DNA from: Nitrososphaerota archaeon
GTDB taxonomy: Archaea > Thermoproteota > Nitrososphaeria > Nitrososphaerales > Gagatemarchaeaceae
Direction: 5' to 3'
Assembly (NCBI GenBank): GCA_029785825.1
Contig: JAFLYY010000001.1
Coordinates: 1,333,374 to 1,397,373 of the forward strand
DNA length: 64,000 bases
Below the pieces are notes generated by a model, which worked only from the letters and a program-made list of their open reading frames with translations, was not told the origin of the DNA and searched no databases. This document shows positions 1-6,474 of the stretch, piece after piece (positions within the stretch are counted from its first letter, which is position 1; each line of letters begins with the position of its first letter). Made by a program: the position numbers and the translations under genes.

Positions 1-264
1 CGACAAGGCCTCCTGGGCTCCGTGGGTGATGCACACCTCGTTCGCAGGGTCCACCTCCAGGCCGCGGTCTTCCTCATAGAACGTAGCGATCGCCTTGGGG
101 AGGACGAGCTCGTCGAACCCCTTCGCGGGGAAGTAGTGGGTGCACCCCGAGTCGACGGCGTAGTTGAAAGCGTCGACTACCTTCCGGTCGGTGGGAAACG
201 CAGGGTCGGCTACCCCCATCGAGATGAGTTCATCGGCGCCTTCTGCCCTGCCAAGCTCTGACAA
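1..264 (-). CDS. PLP-dependent class I/II aminotransferase, N-terminal part; 5' end abnormal, 3' end outside the window
   Basis: The frame reads ISMGVADPAFPT, then THYFPAKGFDEL and VCITHGAQEAL. These match the substrate-loop and PLP-pocket segments of fold-type I aminotransferases (family pattern: ISLGxGxPDFPTP, TxYxxxxGxxELR, ITxGAQEAL). The family normally has 30-40 residues before the first motif. Here a TAG at 289-291 closes the frame and only about 20 residues precede it; the first usable start is a TTG at 262-264. A homing-endonuclease remnant ends exactly at that TAG, so the true 5' end may have been replaced. The gene is either expressed from TTG in shortened form or is a pseudogene. 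Substrate cannot be told. Confidence 0.6.
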   Translation of the reverse strand, partial: MSELGRAEGADELISMGVADPAFPTDRKVVDAFNYAVDSGCTHYFPAKGFDELVLPKAIATFYEEDRGLEVDPANEVCITHGAQEALS

Positions 265-288
265 CGCGTTGAGGAAGCGCCGGCCCCT

Positions 289-746
289 CTATATCTTCGT
301 CATCCAGAGCATGCGTCGTGCGGACGTTCGAGGAGCTTGTCGCAGAGGCGAACGCCGCGCCATTCGCACCTTCGGAGAACCGTCAGCGTCGAACAGGTCA
401 GGCAGAAGCTGTGCGATTGACGGTCCGCCTTCTTGTATGATAGCTTGGGGGAGGCGATGAAGCTGGTCTTTGGGGCCGGTGGGCAGTCCGACTCGTTCTG
501 CCTTTAACAACACGAGTTCCTTGGAGTGCGTCGCCTCGTACGCTGAGCCGTGTTCGGTCTGAGGGTGTTGAGATCGTACGGCTCCCTGACAAGAGGCACC
601 ACCTTGTCCCAGTAGAAACCATACTCTGAAGCTCTGTTCCCACTTGCGTAGCGGTAATGGGGCGGATAGCTGGTGAGGTTTCCATCGCCCAGGTGCAGCC
701 AGGTCTCGTAAGCTAGATCACGGCCAGAAAGTTTGGGGCCAATCAT
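289..746 (-). pseudogene. Frameshifted LAGLIDADG homing endonuclease remnant
   Basis: The first half starts at ATG 744-746 and reads LAYETWLHLGDGNL, then YRYASGNRASEYGFYWDKVV and PLVREPYD, a first LAGLIDADG helix with its acidic GDG followed by the typical beta-sheet region. Near position 541 the frame shifts. The second half reads HSKELVLLKAERVGLPTGPK, then HRLPQAI and LLPDLFDADGSPK, the second LAGLIDADG helix with DADG. Both catalytic acids survive, but no single frame joins the halves and the C-terminus degenerates after DADGSPK. Third codon positions are A/T-richer than in neighbouring genes, which suggests transfer. It lies 34 nt past the 3' end of a tRNA-Lys gene on the same strand. Confidence 0.72.
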
Positions 747-803
747 AGCAAGATGCCCCCTGACGAGAGGGCGAAGCAGGTGGCGGGCCCTGTGGGATTC
801 GAA

Positions 804-825
804 CTCGTGGGCGATTTGAGCGCCT
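804..825 (-). other. tRNA-Lys intron 2 (non-canonical, T arm 53/54, 22 nt)
   Basis: The intron splits the T stem from the T loop. The sequence folds as central helix CGTG/CACG, 3-nt bulges GGA and AGT, and inner helix GGCG/CGCC around a 7-nt loop, a relaxed bulge-helix-bulge. Cutting each bulge after its second base rejoins GTGGG to TTCGAAT and CCCAC, giving a perfect T arm. Multiple non-canonical tRNA introns are known in TACK archaea with heteromeric splicing endonucleases. Confidence 0.8.
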
Positions 826-841
826 CCCACGGCATGCTGGT

Positions 842-857
842 GACTCCCAAAGCTAGC
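842..857 (-). other. tRNA-Lys intron 1 (canonical 37/38 site, 16 nt)
   Basis: The intron lies after A37. Flanking pairing fits a bulge-helix-bulge: outer helix GCTGG/CCAGC, central 4-bp helix CTCT/GGAG (one G-U pair), 3-nt bulges TAG and TCA cut after their second base. Excision restores a 7-nt anticodon loop and a perfect 5-bp anticodon stem. A shorter reading without this intron (GCTGG/CTAGC stem) is possible locally but leaves an oversized variable region. Confidence 0.8.
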
Positions 858-1031
858 TAAGAGCCAGCCGCTCTAACCTGGCTGAGCCAAGGGCCCACCG
901 AGGACGCCGCCAATTAGCCGGAATTAAAAGCGTTCCCAACGCCATGGGGATCGGGCGAGCGGCGCCCCGATAAGGAGGCAATCAAAAATGGAAAGCCCCC
1001 CCCGCCGGAACGTCGACGAAACCATTCTGGA

Positions 1032-1042
1032 TTGATATAATG
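1032..1042 (+). promoter_or_regulatory. TATA-like promoter element for dphB
   Basis: An A/T island TTGATATAATG lies about 25-30 nt before the dphB ATG in a G+C-rich spacer, the distance expected for an archaeal TATA box with a nearly leaderless transcript. The rest of the 897-1062 spacer shows no gene. Confidence 0.45.
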
Positions 1043-1062
1043 GGAAGTCATAGGCAAGGACA

Positions 1063-2103
1063 ATGGGTCGTCTCTCCTTTGTCGGCCTCGGCCTAGGCGC
1101 CGAGGGGTTGACGCTCGAAGGCGTAGAAGAACTGAAGAAGGCCGACGTGGTCTATCTCGAGTACTATACCACCCCCCACGAGCCCAAGCTGCTCAACGAG
1201 TTGCAGAGGGCGACGGGGAGGATCCCCACGGTCGTGGACAGGGATTTCCTCGAGGATGGAGGGAGGATCTTGTCTGAAGCGGCGGGCCAGAAGGTTGCTC
1301 TCGCGGTCTTGGGGGACCCGATGATAGCCACCACGCACAACGAGCTGAGGGCGAGGGCGGTCAGGCAGGGGACGGAGACCAGGGTGGTCCACTCGGCGAC
1401 CATCGCCTCCGCCGCCGCGAGCTCATCTGGGCTCCATTCATACAAGTTCTCGCGGACCGTCACGGTGACCAGGGACTCGGTGGGGAAGCTGACGCAGGCG
1501 TACCACATCCTACATCAGAACCTCCTCGAAGGGGCGCACACTCTGCTGTTGCTGGAGTACGATGTTCAGAGCGGGGAAGGGGTTTCCCCGGCGGACGCCA
1601 TCGCGGGGCTCCTCTTGGCTGAGGGGAATTTCAAGCGGGGGGTGGTCAACGAAAGGACGCTCGGGCTGGTGCTTTCCAGGCTCGGACGGGAGGACGAGAG
1701 GCTAGCCGCCGGGAGTTTCGAAGCGCTGGCGAAGAAGGAATTCGGGGAGCCGCCGCACTGTATAGTGGTCCCTGGCAATCTCCATTTCACTGAGAAGGAG
1801 GCCGTGTCGGCGTTCTTCTCGGTGGCGGAGTCAGACCTCAGAGGGAACTCCGATGGCGTGCTGAGGACAGCCCAGACCCTGGTCCCCAGATACGTCGCAA
1901 AGACGAAGAGGGCGCTGGCTTCGGTGAAGCCGAAGCTGGGGACCGAGTACGAGCACGTGCTGGAGAACGCCGAGCTTTACATGAAGGACGCAGAGAGCTT
2001 CCTGGCGAACGGGGAGGACGAGATGGCCATGCTGAGCATCGGATATGCCGAAGGGCTTTTGGACTCCCTATCCTTCTCGGGGACCGTCAAGATTGACTGG
2101 TGA
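1063..2103 (+). CDS. dphB: Diphthine synthase fused to a C-terminal DUF357-type domain
   Basis: DphB/Dph5 uses S-adenosylmethionine to methylate the modified histidine of elongation factor 2 on the way to diphthamide. Residues 1-250 carry the family pattern: GLGLGAEGLTLEG near 8-20, GDPMIATTH at 84-92, and the late VPGNLHFTE segment. Diphthine synthases are usually about 255-270 residues; this protein has 346. The extra C-terminal helical part (YMKDAESFLANGEDEMAM, then GYAEGLLDSL) resembles DUF357, which elsewhere occurs as a separate small protein. The next gene starts 3 nt after the stop, so the two form an operon. The role of the fused domain is unknown. Confidence 0.9.
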   Translation: MGRLSFVGLGLGAEGLTLEGVEELKKADVVYLEYYTTPHEPKLLNELQRATGRIPTVVDRDFLEDGGRILSEAAGQKVALAVLGDPMIATTHNELRARAVRQGTETRVVHSATIASAAASSSGLHSYKFSRTVTVTRDSVGKLTQAYHILHQNLLEGAHTLLLLEYDVQSGEGVSPADAIAGLLLAEGNFKRGVVNERTLGLVLSRLGREDERLAAGSFEALAKKEFGEPPHCIVVPGNLHFTEKEAVSAFFSVAESDLRGNSDGVLRTAQTLVPRYVAKTKRALASVKPKLGTEYEHVLENAELYMKDAESFLANGEDEMAMLSIGYAEGLLDSLSFSGTVKIDW

Positions 2104-2106
2104 CGC

Positions 2107-2706
2107 ATGAACAGCAGGCACGTCCTGGCGGCCATATTCTCCGCTTCCCTGCTCGGGACCGCTCCCGACGCCCGGACCCTGGGGCAAAGGCTCCACCTGA
2201 GCAGGAGCGAAGCAGAGCACGAGCTTTCCGTCCTTGACGAGCGAGGACTGGTCAGGACAGAGGGCGGGAGGGCCAGGCTCACCGAGAAGGGGAGGAAGTC
2301 CATCAAAGTGGTCTTCATCGGCGGGGGGTTCGAAGTCATACACTACGGACACGTCTACACGATAGAGAAGGCGAAGGGCCTCGGAGACGCCCTGGTGGTC
2401 TCCGTCGCCAGGGACAGCACCATCAGGAAGAGGAAGGGGAGAGAGCCGATCGTCTCAGAGAAGGACAGGGTCAGGTTGCTGTCGGCCCTCCGGAGCGTCG
2501 ACGCGGCGATACTCGGGGTCGAGGGGGACATCTACGTCACCCTGCAGAAGGTCTCGCCTGACGTGGTCGCGCTGGGCTACGACCAGTACCATATGGAAGG
2601 CGACATCAAAAGCGAGGCGGCGCGAAGAGGGCTGAAGGTCAACGTCGTCCGCCTTGACTCCCCCTATCCTGAAATCAAGACGAGCAGGCTGCTGAGAGAG
2701 TTCTAG
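2107..2706 (+). CDS. Winged-helix plus nucleotidyltransferase protein (RibL/FAD synthase-like)
   Basis: Residues 1-65 look like a winged helix-turn-helix (LGQRLHLSRSEAEHELSVL, then a GLVR wing). From residue 66 comes a nucleotidyltransferase domain with the HxGH-type motif GGGFEVIHYGH at 72-82 and a terminal KTSRLLREF that resembles the ISTS-like nucleotide-binding end. Archaeal RibL of this family adenylylates FMN to FAD, but related proteins use other substrates, so substrate is inferred. Fusion to a DNA-binding-like domain suggests either autoregulation or a structural role. It is co-transcribed with dphB (3-nt gap) and converges on the translin gene with a 4-bp overlap. Confidence 0.75.
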   Translation: MNSRHVLAAIFSASLLGTAPDARTLGQRLHLSRSEAEHELSVLDERGLVRTEGGRARLTEKGRKSIKVVFIGGGFEVIHYGHVYTIEKAKGLGDALVVSVARDSTIRKRKGREPIVSEKDRVRLLSALRSVDAAILGVEGDIYVTLQKVSPDVVALGYDQYHMEGDIKSEAARRGLKVNVVRLDSPYPEIKTSRLLREF

Positions 2707-3332
2707 GCACGCCCGCCAGCCAGCTTCTTCTCCAGGCGCGACATCGAAATGCTCACCGACTCCCGCCCGAGTTCCACGGCTAGTAGCCCCCTGGTGTCCT
2801 CGACCAACATCCTTGCCACGTCTATCTTACGGCGCGCGCCGTTCACGACGTGGTCGTAGACCGCCAGCGGCGCGCAGGCAGAGTAGAGCTCCTCCATGAC
2901 CTCGAAGTATCTCTTCGCTCTGGGGAGCTTCCTCCTGAGGATAGAGTCGAGCACGAGCCTCTTCAGTTCCCCTACGGTGTCGAGCAGTCCGAGCAGATAC
3001 GCTTCGGGAGAAGCCCCCAGGCTCTCCATGGACGGCACTGCCTTCCCTTTGGCAAGGGACACGACGGCTGACGCTTCGACCACCTCCGCTTCGGGAGAGA
3101 TCAGGTAGCGGGACAGAGAGGGCTCTGAGGACTTTCTCAGCTCGTTCATCAGGGCCCTCGCCTTCGCCAGTTCTCTTTCCCCTTCCTTCAGCTTCCCCGT
3201 ATGGACGCTGATGATCGCCCTGGAAGAGGCGGATATGACATCCCGGGTGTCTTTTAGGACCCTGTCGCGGCGCTGCAACTGCCCTGAGAAACGGGCCTCC
3301 ATCGCCTTCAGGGACTTCTCGACCTCGTCCAA
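2703..3332 (-). CDS. Translin-family RNA/DNA-binding protein
   Basis: An all-helical protein of 209 residues matching archaeal translin. It has an N-terminal helix with RRDRVLKDTRDVISASSRAI, a central LLGLLDTVGELKRLVLDSI segment, and the conserved C-terminal YDHVVNGARRKIDVARMLVE followed by TRGLL. Eukaryotic translin/TRAX (C3PO) binds and cleaves small RNAs including tRNA fragments; archaeal members form octameric barrels. The start is a TTG at 3330-3332. The intergenic gap to the divergent nuclease gene is short (about 70 nt), so the two share a promoter region. Function in this organism is not evident from context. Confidence 0.8.
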   Translation of the reverse strand: MDEVEKSLKAMEARFSGQLQRRDRVLKDTRDVISASSRAIISVHTGKLKEGERELAKARALMNELRKSSEPSLSRYLISPEAEVVEASAVVSLAKGKAVPSMESLGASPEAYLLGLLDTVGELKRLVLDSILRRKLPRAKRYFEVMEELYSACAPLAVYDHVVNGARRKIDVARMLVEDTRGLLAVELGRESVSISMSRLEKKLAGGRA

Positions 3333-3402
3333 ATCTGATCCCGCCTCTCGGCCCGGTCGTCATAAGCTTACCCTTCGGGATGAGTTTCTGCAGACCCCTC
3401 CC

Positions 3403-3768
3403 ATGGGACGCCCGAGCCCAGAACACGTTTACATGCTTCTGAATCGAGCCCGCTTCCCGGTGCCCAACCGCAACTACCAGTCCGGTCGGTCAAGGGAATA
3501 CAGGGCGATGAACGCGCTCAGGAAGGACGGCTGGATGGTCTCGCGGAGCGCAGCGTCTCATGGCGCGGTAGACGTGTTCGCGGCGAAGGGGGGGAGGGTC
3601 CTGCTCATCCAGGTGAAGAGCGGCAAGGCGAGGGCGACCAAGGAAGAGCTCGAGGAGCTCGCGGAGTGGGGGAAGAACGCGAAGGCGGAAGCCGAAGTGT
3701 GGTACTTCAAGGGGGGGAAGGAGATGGTGAAGAGGAGGATATACGCACCCAGGGGGAGCGGCGACTGA
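3403..3768 (+). CDS. Small PD-(D/E)XK nuclease, Holliday-junction-resolvase-like
   Basis: The core reads GRSREYRAMNALRKDGWMV, RSAASHGAVDVFA and LLIQVKSG, the E...D...QxK order of the Hjc-like PD-(D/E)XK fold. The usual ExK is QxK here, a variant seen in several related families, so activity is likely but not certain. Length (121 residues from the ATG at 3403) fits archaeal resolvases, though it is less Hjc-like than standard Hjc and could be a distinct repair nuclease. Longer upstream starts would run into the divergent translin gene. The short zinc-ribbon gene that follows overlaps its end. Confidence 0.65.
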   Translation: MGRPSPEHVYMLLNRARFPVPNRNYQSGRSREYRAMNALRKDGWMVSRSAASHGAVDVFAAKGGRVLLIQVKSGKARATKEELEELAEWGKNAKAEAEVWYFKGGKEMVKRRIYAPRGSGD

Positions 3769-3926
3769 AGGCGAAGTGCTATTTCTGCGATGCGGAGCTG
3801 GAGGTCGTCCTGCACACCTTCAAGGTCGGGCCCAGGGAGGAACCTGTCTGCGAGGAGTGCCATGTGAAGACCGTCAACCGGATGAGCGCGAAGGCCGAAG
3901 AAGACTCAAAGGGCGGCTCAGGCTGA
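3765..3926 (+). CDS. Small zinc-ribbon protein (start uncertain)
   Basis: About 53 residues with CYFCDAELEVVLHTF and VCEECHVKTVN, i.e. two CxxC knuckles about 23 residues apart that would bind one zinc. No ATG/GTG/TTG lies next to the conserved part. Candidates are a CTG overlapping the stop of the nuclease gene (preceded by a GGGGAG) or an ATG 99 nt further upstream inside that gene; I mark the CTG. The tail is acidic and Gly/Ser-rich. Stop lies a few bases inside the convergent TPR-like gene. Function unknown. Confidence 0.55.
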   Translation: MKAKCYFCDAELEVVLHTFKVGPREEPVCEECHVKTVNRMSAKAEEDSKGGSG

Positions 3927-4277
3927 AGCGCAGGCCCGCCTCAGCTCTCGTATCAGAGTCGAACACTCGGTGAACCTCTCCTCGTCCTCTTCCCTCCTGT
4001 AGCAGTCCAGTGCCCTCTCATAGACTGAAAGGGCGCTTAGAGCCTTGATGGTGGGGGTGACCGTCGGCTCGGAGAGTATGAGCCTCCCGGCGGTCTCATA
4101 CCACCCGGCAGCGTCTTCATATTGCTCTAGCTGGTAGAAGCAGCTCGCTATCGACTCGCAGGTCTCCACCTTCTGAGGAGATGAGGAGAACTTCTCGAAC
4201 TGTTCCTTCAATATGTAGACCGCGGCGTTGCCACTGCGCATCCTGTCGACCCTGAACCCTTCGGAGAAGTCGCGCAC
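3918..4277 (-). CDS. Helical TPR-like hypothetical protein
   Basis: 119 residues, nearly all helix. The segment SIASCFYQLEQYEDAAGWYE followed by ALSALSVYERALDCYRREED has the spacing of tetratricopeptide-type helical pairs, so a protein-interaction role is possible. The start is GTG at 4275-4277; an internal ATG 39 nt downstream is an alternative. It is not recognised beyond the repeat-like character and has no operon partner. Confidence 0.55.
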   Translation of the reverse strand: MRDFSEGFRVDRMRSGNAAVYILKEQFEKFSSSPQKVETCESIASCFYQLEQYEDAAGWYETAGRLILSEPTVTPTIKALSALSVYERALDCYRREEDEERFTECSTLIRELRRACASA

Positions 4278-4355
4278 GTCCCCGAGCAGCGGCCGAGCAC
4301 CCTAAGTGCGACGTGCTCTAGTTTTCTTGAGCCGGCAATCAAAGTCCGGCAGGTG

Positions 4356-4841
4356 TCACCGGCTCCGAATCACTGCCTGGGCCGCCTCCCGTAGCTTCCT
4401 CCTTGCGAGGGCCTCCCTGAAGCGTCTCTTCTCCTTGGGAGTGGTCGGAGAGAGAGGAGGGATAGGGGTGGGCTTCCCCTTTTCGTCGAGGGCGACGTAG
4501 GTCAGAAAGCAGGACCCCGTGTGGGTCCCTCTGCGGGTGGACGGGTCAACCGCCTCTATCCTGACCCCAATCTCCATCGATGTCGTCCCGACGAAGTTCA
4601 CCGCCGCCTTCATCATGAGGAGGTCCCCCACGAATACGGGTGCGTAGAAGTCCATCCTGTCGATCGAGGCGGTGACCACGTTCTTCCCCGCGTGCCGCCA
4701 GGCCACGATGGCGGCTATCTCGTCCATGTACCTCATTATCGCCCCACCGAAGACGTTCCCCAGGACGTTGGCGTCGGTGGGCATCATCAGCCTCGCTGTA
4801 GTCATCTCAGACTCCGACGGCTTCTTACCCGCGGGGCTCAA
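4356..4841 (-). CDS. Acyl-CoA thioesterase, hotdog fold (YciA/BACH type)
   Basis: Hydrolyses acyl-CoA to free acid and CoA. The family active-site stretch MPTDANVLGNVFGGAIMRYM is intact, followed by the YAPVFVGDLL strand and the MEIGVRIEAVD segment; the C-terminus is a charged helix. I chose TTG at 4839-4841 because family members have a conserved Ser-x-Ser segment (here PSESEM) before the first strand; the ATG at 4803-4805 would remove it. The much longer upward extension of this frame overlaps the divergent MBL gene and is not coding. It may recycle CoA for the acyl-CoA enzymes encoded 20 kb away. Confidence 0.85.
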   Translation of the reverse strand: MSPAGKKPSESEMTTARLMMPTDANVLGNVFGGAIMRYMDEIAAIVAWRHAGKNVVTASIDRMDFYAPVFVGDLLMMKAAVNFVGTTSMEIGVRIEAVDPSTRRGTHTGSCFLTYVALDEKGKPTPIPPLSPTTPKEKRRFREALARRKLREAAQAVIRSR

Positions 4842-4898
4842 GTCCGGGCCTTCCCGTGCAGTGGAACTTGATAAACGTGAATCTGCCGCTGTGCGCGC

Positions 4899-5507
4899 GT
4901 GGCACTGGTGGTGAATCAGATCCCGGTAGGGCCCATGTCGAACATGGTCTACCTCGCCGTGGACCCGACGACGCGGGACGCAGCGGTCGTCGATTCGGGG
5001 TGGGAGACGGGGCCTATAGAGAAGGCGGTGGCCGAGTCGGGCGCCCGGGTGAAGTACATCGTGGCCACCCACGGACACTTCGACCACATGTCTACCATGG
5101 GAGAGCTCGCCGGGAAGGTAGGAGGGAAGCTGGTGGCCCATGAAAACTCCACGGCGGAGTGCGACCTTAGGGTCAGGGACGGAGACGTGCTCGAGGTCGG
5201 GCGGGCGGCCCTGAAGATCCTCCACACGCCCGGCCATACCGAGGACAGCGTCTGCATCTATGGAGGGCGCGAGGTCTTCACCGGGGACACATTGTTCGTC
5301 GGGACAATCGGGAAGTTCGACCGGGAAGAGGCGAGCGCTATGTACTCGAGCCTTTACGACGTCATCTTCAACCTCCCTCCGGAGACCGTCATCTACCCTG
5401 GGCACGACTACGGCGAGGTGAGGTCGAGGACCTTGAGGGAGGAGCGTGTGTCGAACCCGTATCTTATGGCGCGGAACGTCAGGGAGTTCATTTCCGCCTT
5501 CGCGTGA
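4899..5507 (+). CDS. MBL-fold hydrolase, glyoxalase II-like
   Basis: 202 residues with the metallo-beta-lactamase metal site: THGHFDHM near residue 60, LHTPGHTEDS, FTGDTLF, and a late YPGHDYGE. The N-terminal NQIPVGPMSNMVYLAVD is typical of the glyoxalase II/persulfide dioxygenase branch. Substrate cannot be assigned; hydroxyacylglutathione is unlikely in an archaeon, so another thioester or sulfur compound is more plausible. The start is GTG at 4899; a GTG 9 nt later is equally good. It ends inside the convergent dehydratase gene (20-bp overlap). Confidence 0.8.
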   Translation: MALVVNQIPVGPMSNMVYLAVDPTTRDAAVVDSGWETGPIEKAVAESGARVKYIVATHGHFDHMSTMGELAGKVGGKLVAHENSTAECDLRVRDGDVLEVGRAALKILHTPGHTEDSVCIYGGREVFTGDTLFVGTIGKFDREEASAMYSSLYDVIFNLPPETVIYPGHDYGEVRSRTLREERVSNPYLMARNVREFISAFA

Positions 5508-6474
5508 TGATGGACCGGAGGAGGTCCACTGCAATGTTCCCCCCGCTTATCACCAGCACAACCCTGTCTCCCGGTTCTCCCCTCAGTGGTCCTTTCATCG
5601 CGGCCAATGGGGACGCTCCCGCGGGTTCCGCCAGGACACGGGAAAGGGAGAGGAGGTCGAAGATGGCGTCTTCGATTTCTGAGTCGCTCACGAGGCCGAT
5701 CTTGTCGACGAACCTCCTTGCCGCCTCAAAGGTGAGCTCCCCCGGGGCTGCCGCCTGCATCCCGTCGGCGATGGTCCGACCCGGGTCGACCCTGGTCACC
5801 CTCCCCAGCCTCACGGACTCGAGCATGGAAGGGATGGCGACGGTCTCGGCGCCGTAGACCCGGGCTCGGGGGATAGACTTCTTCACGGCGATGGCCACCC
5901 CGGATATCAGACCCCCGCCCCCGATGGGCACGGCCACCGAGTCCATCTCGGGGAGCTGCCTCACCATCTCGAGGCCGCACGTCCCCTGTCCCGCGATCAC
6001 GACGCTGTCATTGAAGGCATGGACGAAGGTGAGACCCCGCCTCTTCGCCTGGACCAGGGCGCTCTCGTAGGCCCCGTCATACCCTTCTCCATGCCTCAGG
6101 ACGGTCGCGCCCTGTTCCTGGATGGCGGCAAGCTTCTGCGGGTTTACGTTCTTTGGGACGCAAATGGTGGCAGACGCCCCGAAAAGCCTGGAGGCGTAGG
6201 CGATCGCGAGCCCGTGATTCCCCGAGGACGCTGTGATCACACCCCTCTTCAGGTCGGCCTCAGGGAGGGAGAGCAGCTTGTTTAGTGCGCCTCGCAGCTT
6301 GAAGACGTGGATAGGAAGCGACGTCTCCAGCTTGAGATACGTCCTCCTTCCTAGCAGGTCGGACGCCCCCTTGGAGTATTCGAGGGGGGTCTCGGGGACG
6401 TACTTGCGTACCCTGACCTCGGCCCGTTTGATGTCGGCAAGGCTTGGCAGGGAAGGAGGGGTCAACCGAACCAC
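5488..6474 (-). CDS. Threonine/serine dehydratase-like PLP enzyme (fold type II)
   Basis: Shows the family landmarks: VFKLRGALNK with the PLP lysine, TASSGNHGLAIAYA, the phosphate-binding PIGGGGLISG, and ISGGNIA near the C-terminus. The family deaminates threonine (to 2-oxobutyrate) or serine, or racemises serine. At 328 residues without an ACT regulatory domain it resembles the catabolic/serine racemase branch. The start overlaps the fen1 stop by 13 bp, so it is probably co-transcribed with fen1. Threonine is also degraded by the Tdh/Kbl pair encoded at about 61 kb. Confidence 0.88.
   Translation of the reverse strand: MVRLTPPSLPSLADIKRAEVRVRKYVPETPLEYSKGASDLLGRRTYLKLETSLPIHVFKLRGALNKLLSLPEADLKRGVITASSGNHGLAIAYASRLFGASATICVPKNVNPQKLAAIQEQGATVLRHGEGYDGAYESALVQAKRRGLTFVHAFNDSVVIAGQGTCGLEMVRQLPEMDSVAVPIGGGGLISGVAIAVKKSIPRARVYGAETVAIPSMLESVRLGRVTRVDPGRTIADGMQAAAPGELTFEAARRFVDKIGLVSDSEIEDAIFDLLSLSRVLAEPAGASPLAAMKGPLRGEPGDRVVLVISGGNIAVDLLRSIITRRRK

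Larger units (their letters stand above)
781..896 (-). tRNA. tRNA-Lys(CUU) with two introns
   Basis: Removing 842-857 and 804-825 leaves a complete cloverleaf. The acceptor stem is GGGCCCT/AGGGCCC with G73 and an encoded CCA (781-783). The D stem is GCTC/GAGC with GG in the loop. The anticodon stem is GCTGG/CCAGC around CTCTTAA (anticodon CUU). The variable loop is ATGCC and the T stem GTGGG/CCCAC around TTCGAAT. Left unspliced, the T stem cannot form, which argues for the second intron. Position 15 G and position 48 C allow the Levitt pair. The lysine assignment follows from the anticodon and fits G73. Confidence 0.88.

Noticed and set aside
781-896. tRNA read with no anticodon-loop intron (stem GCTGG/CTAGC)
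   Set aside because: It leaves an oversized variable region and no T stem; the two-intron reading restores every stem perfectly.
4842-5534. Long upstream extension of the thioesterase frame on the minus strand
   Set aside because: It lies entirely opposite the well-supported MBL hydrolase gene, and the extension has no family similarity.
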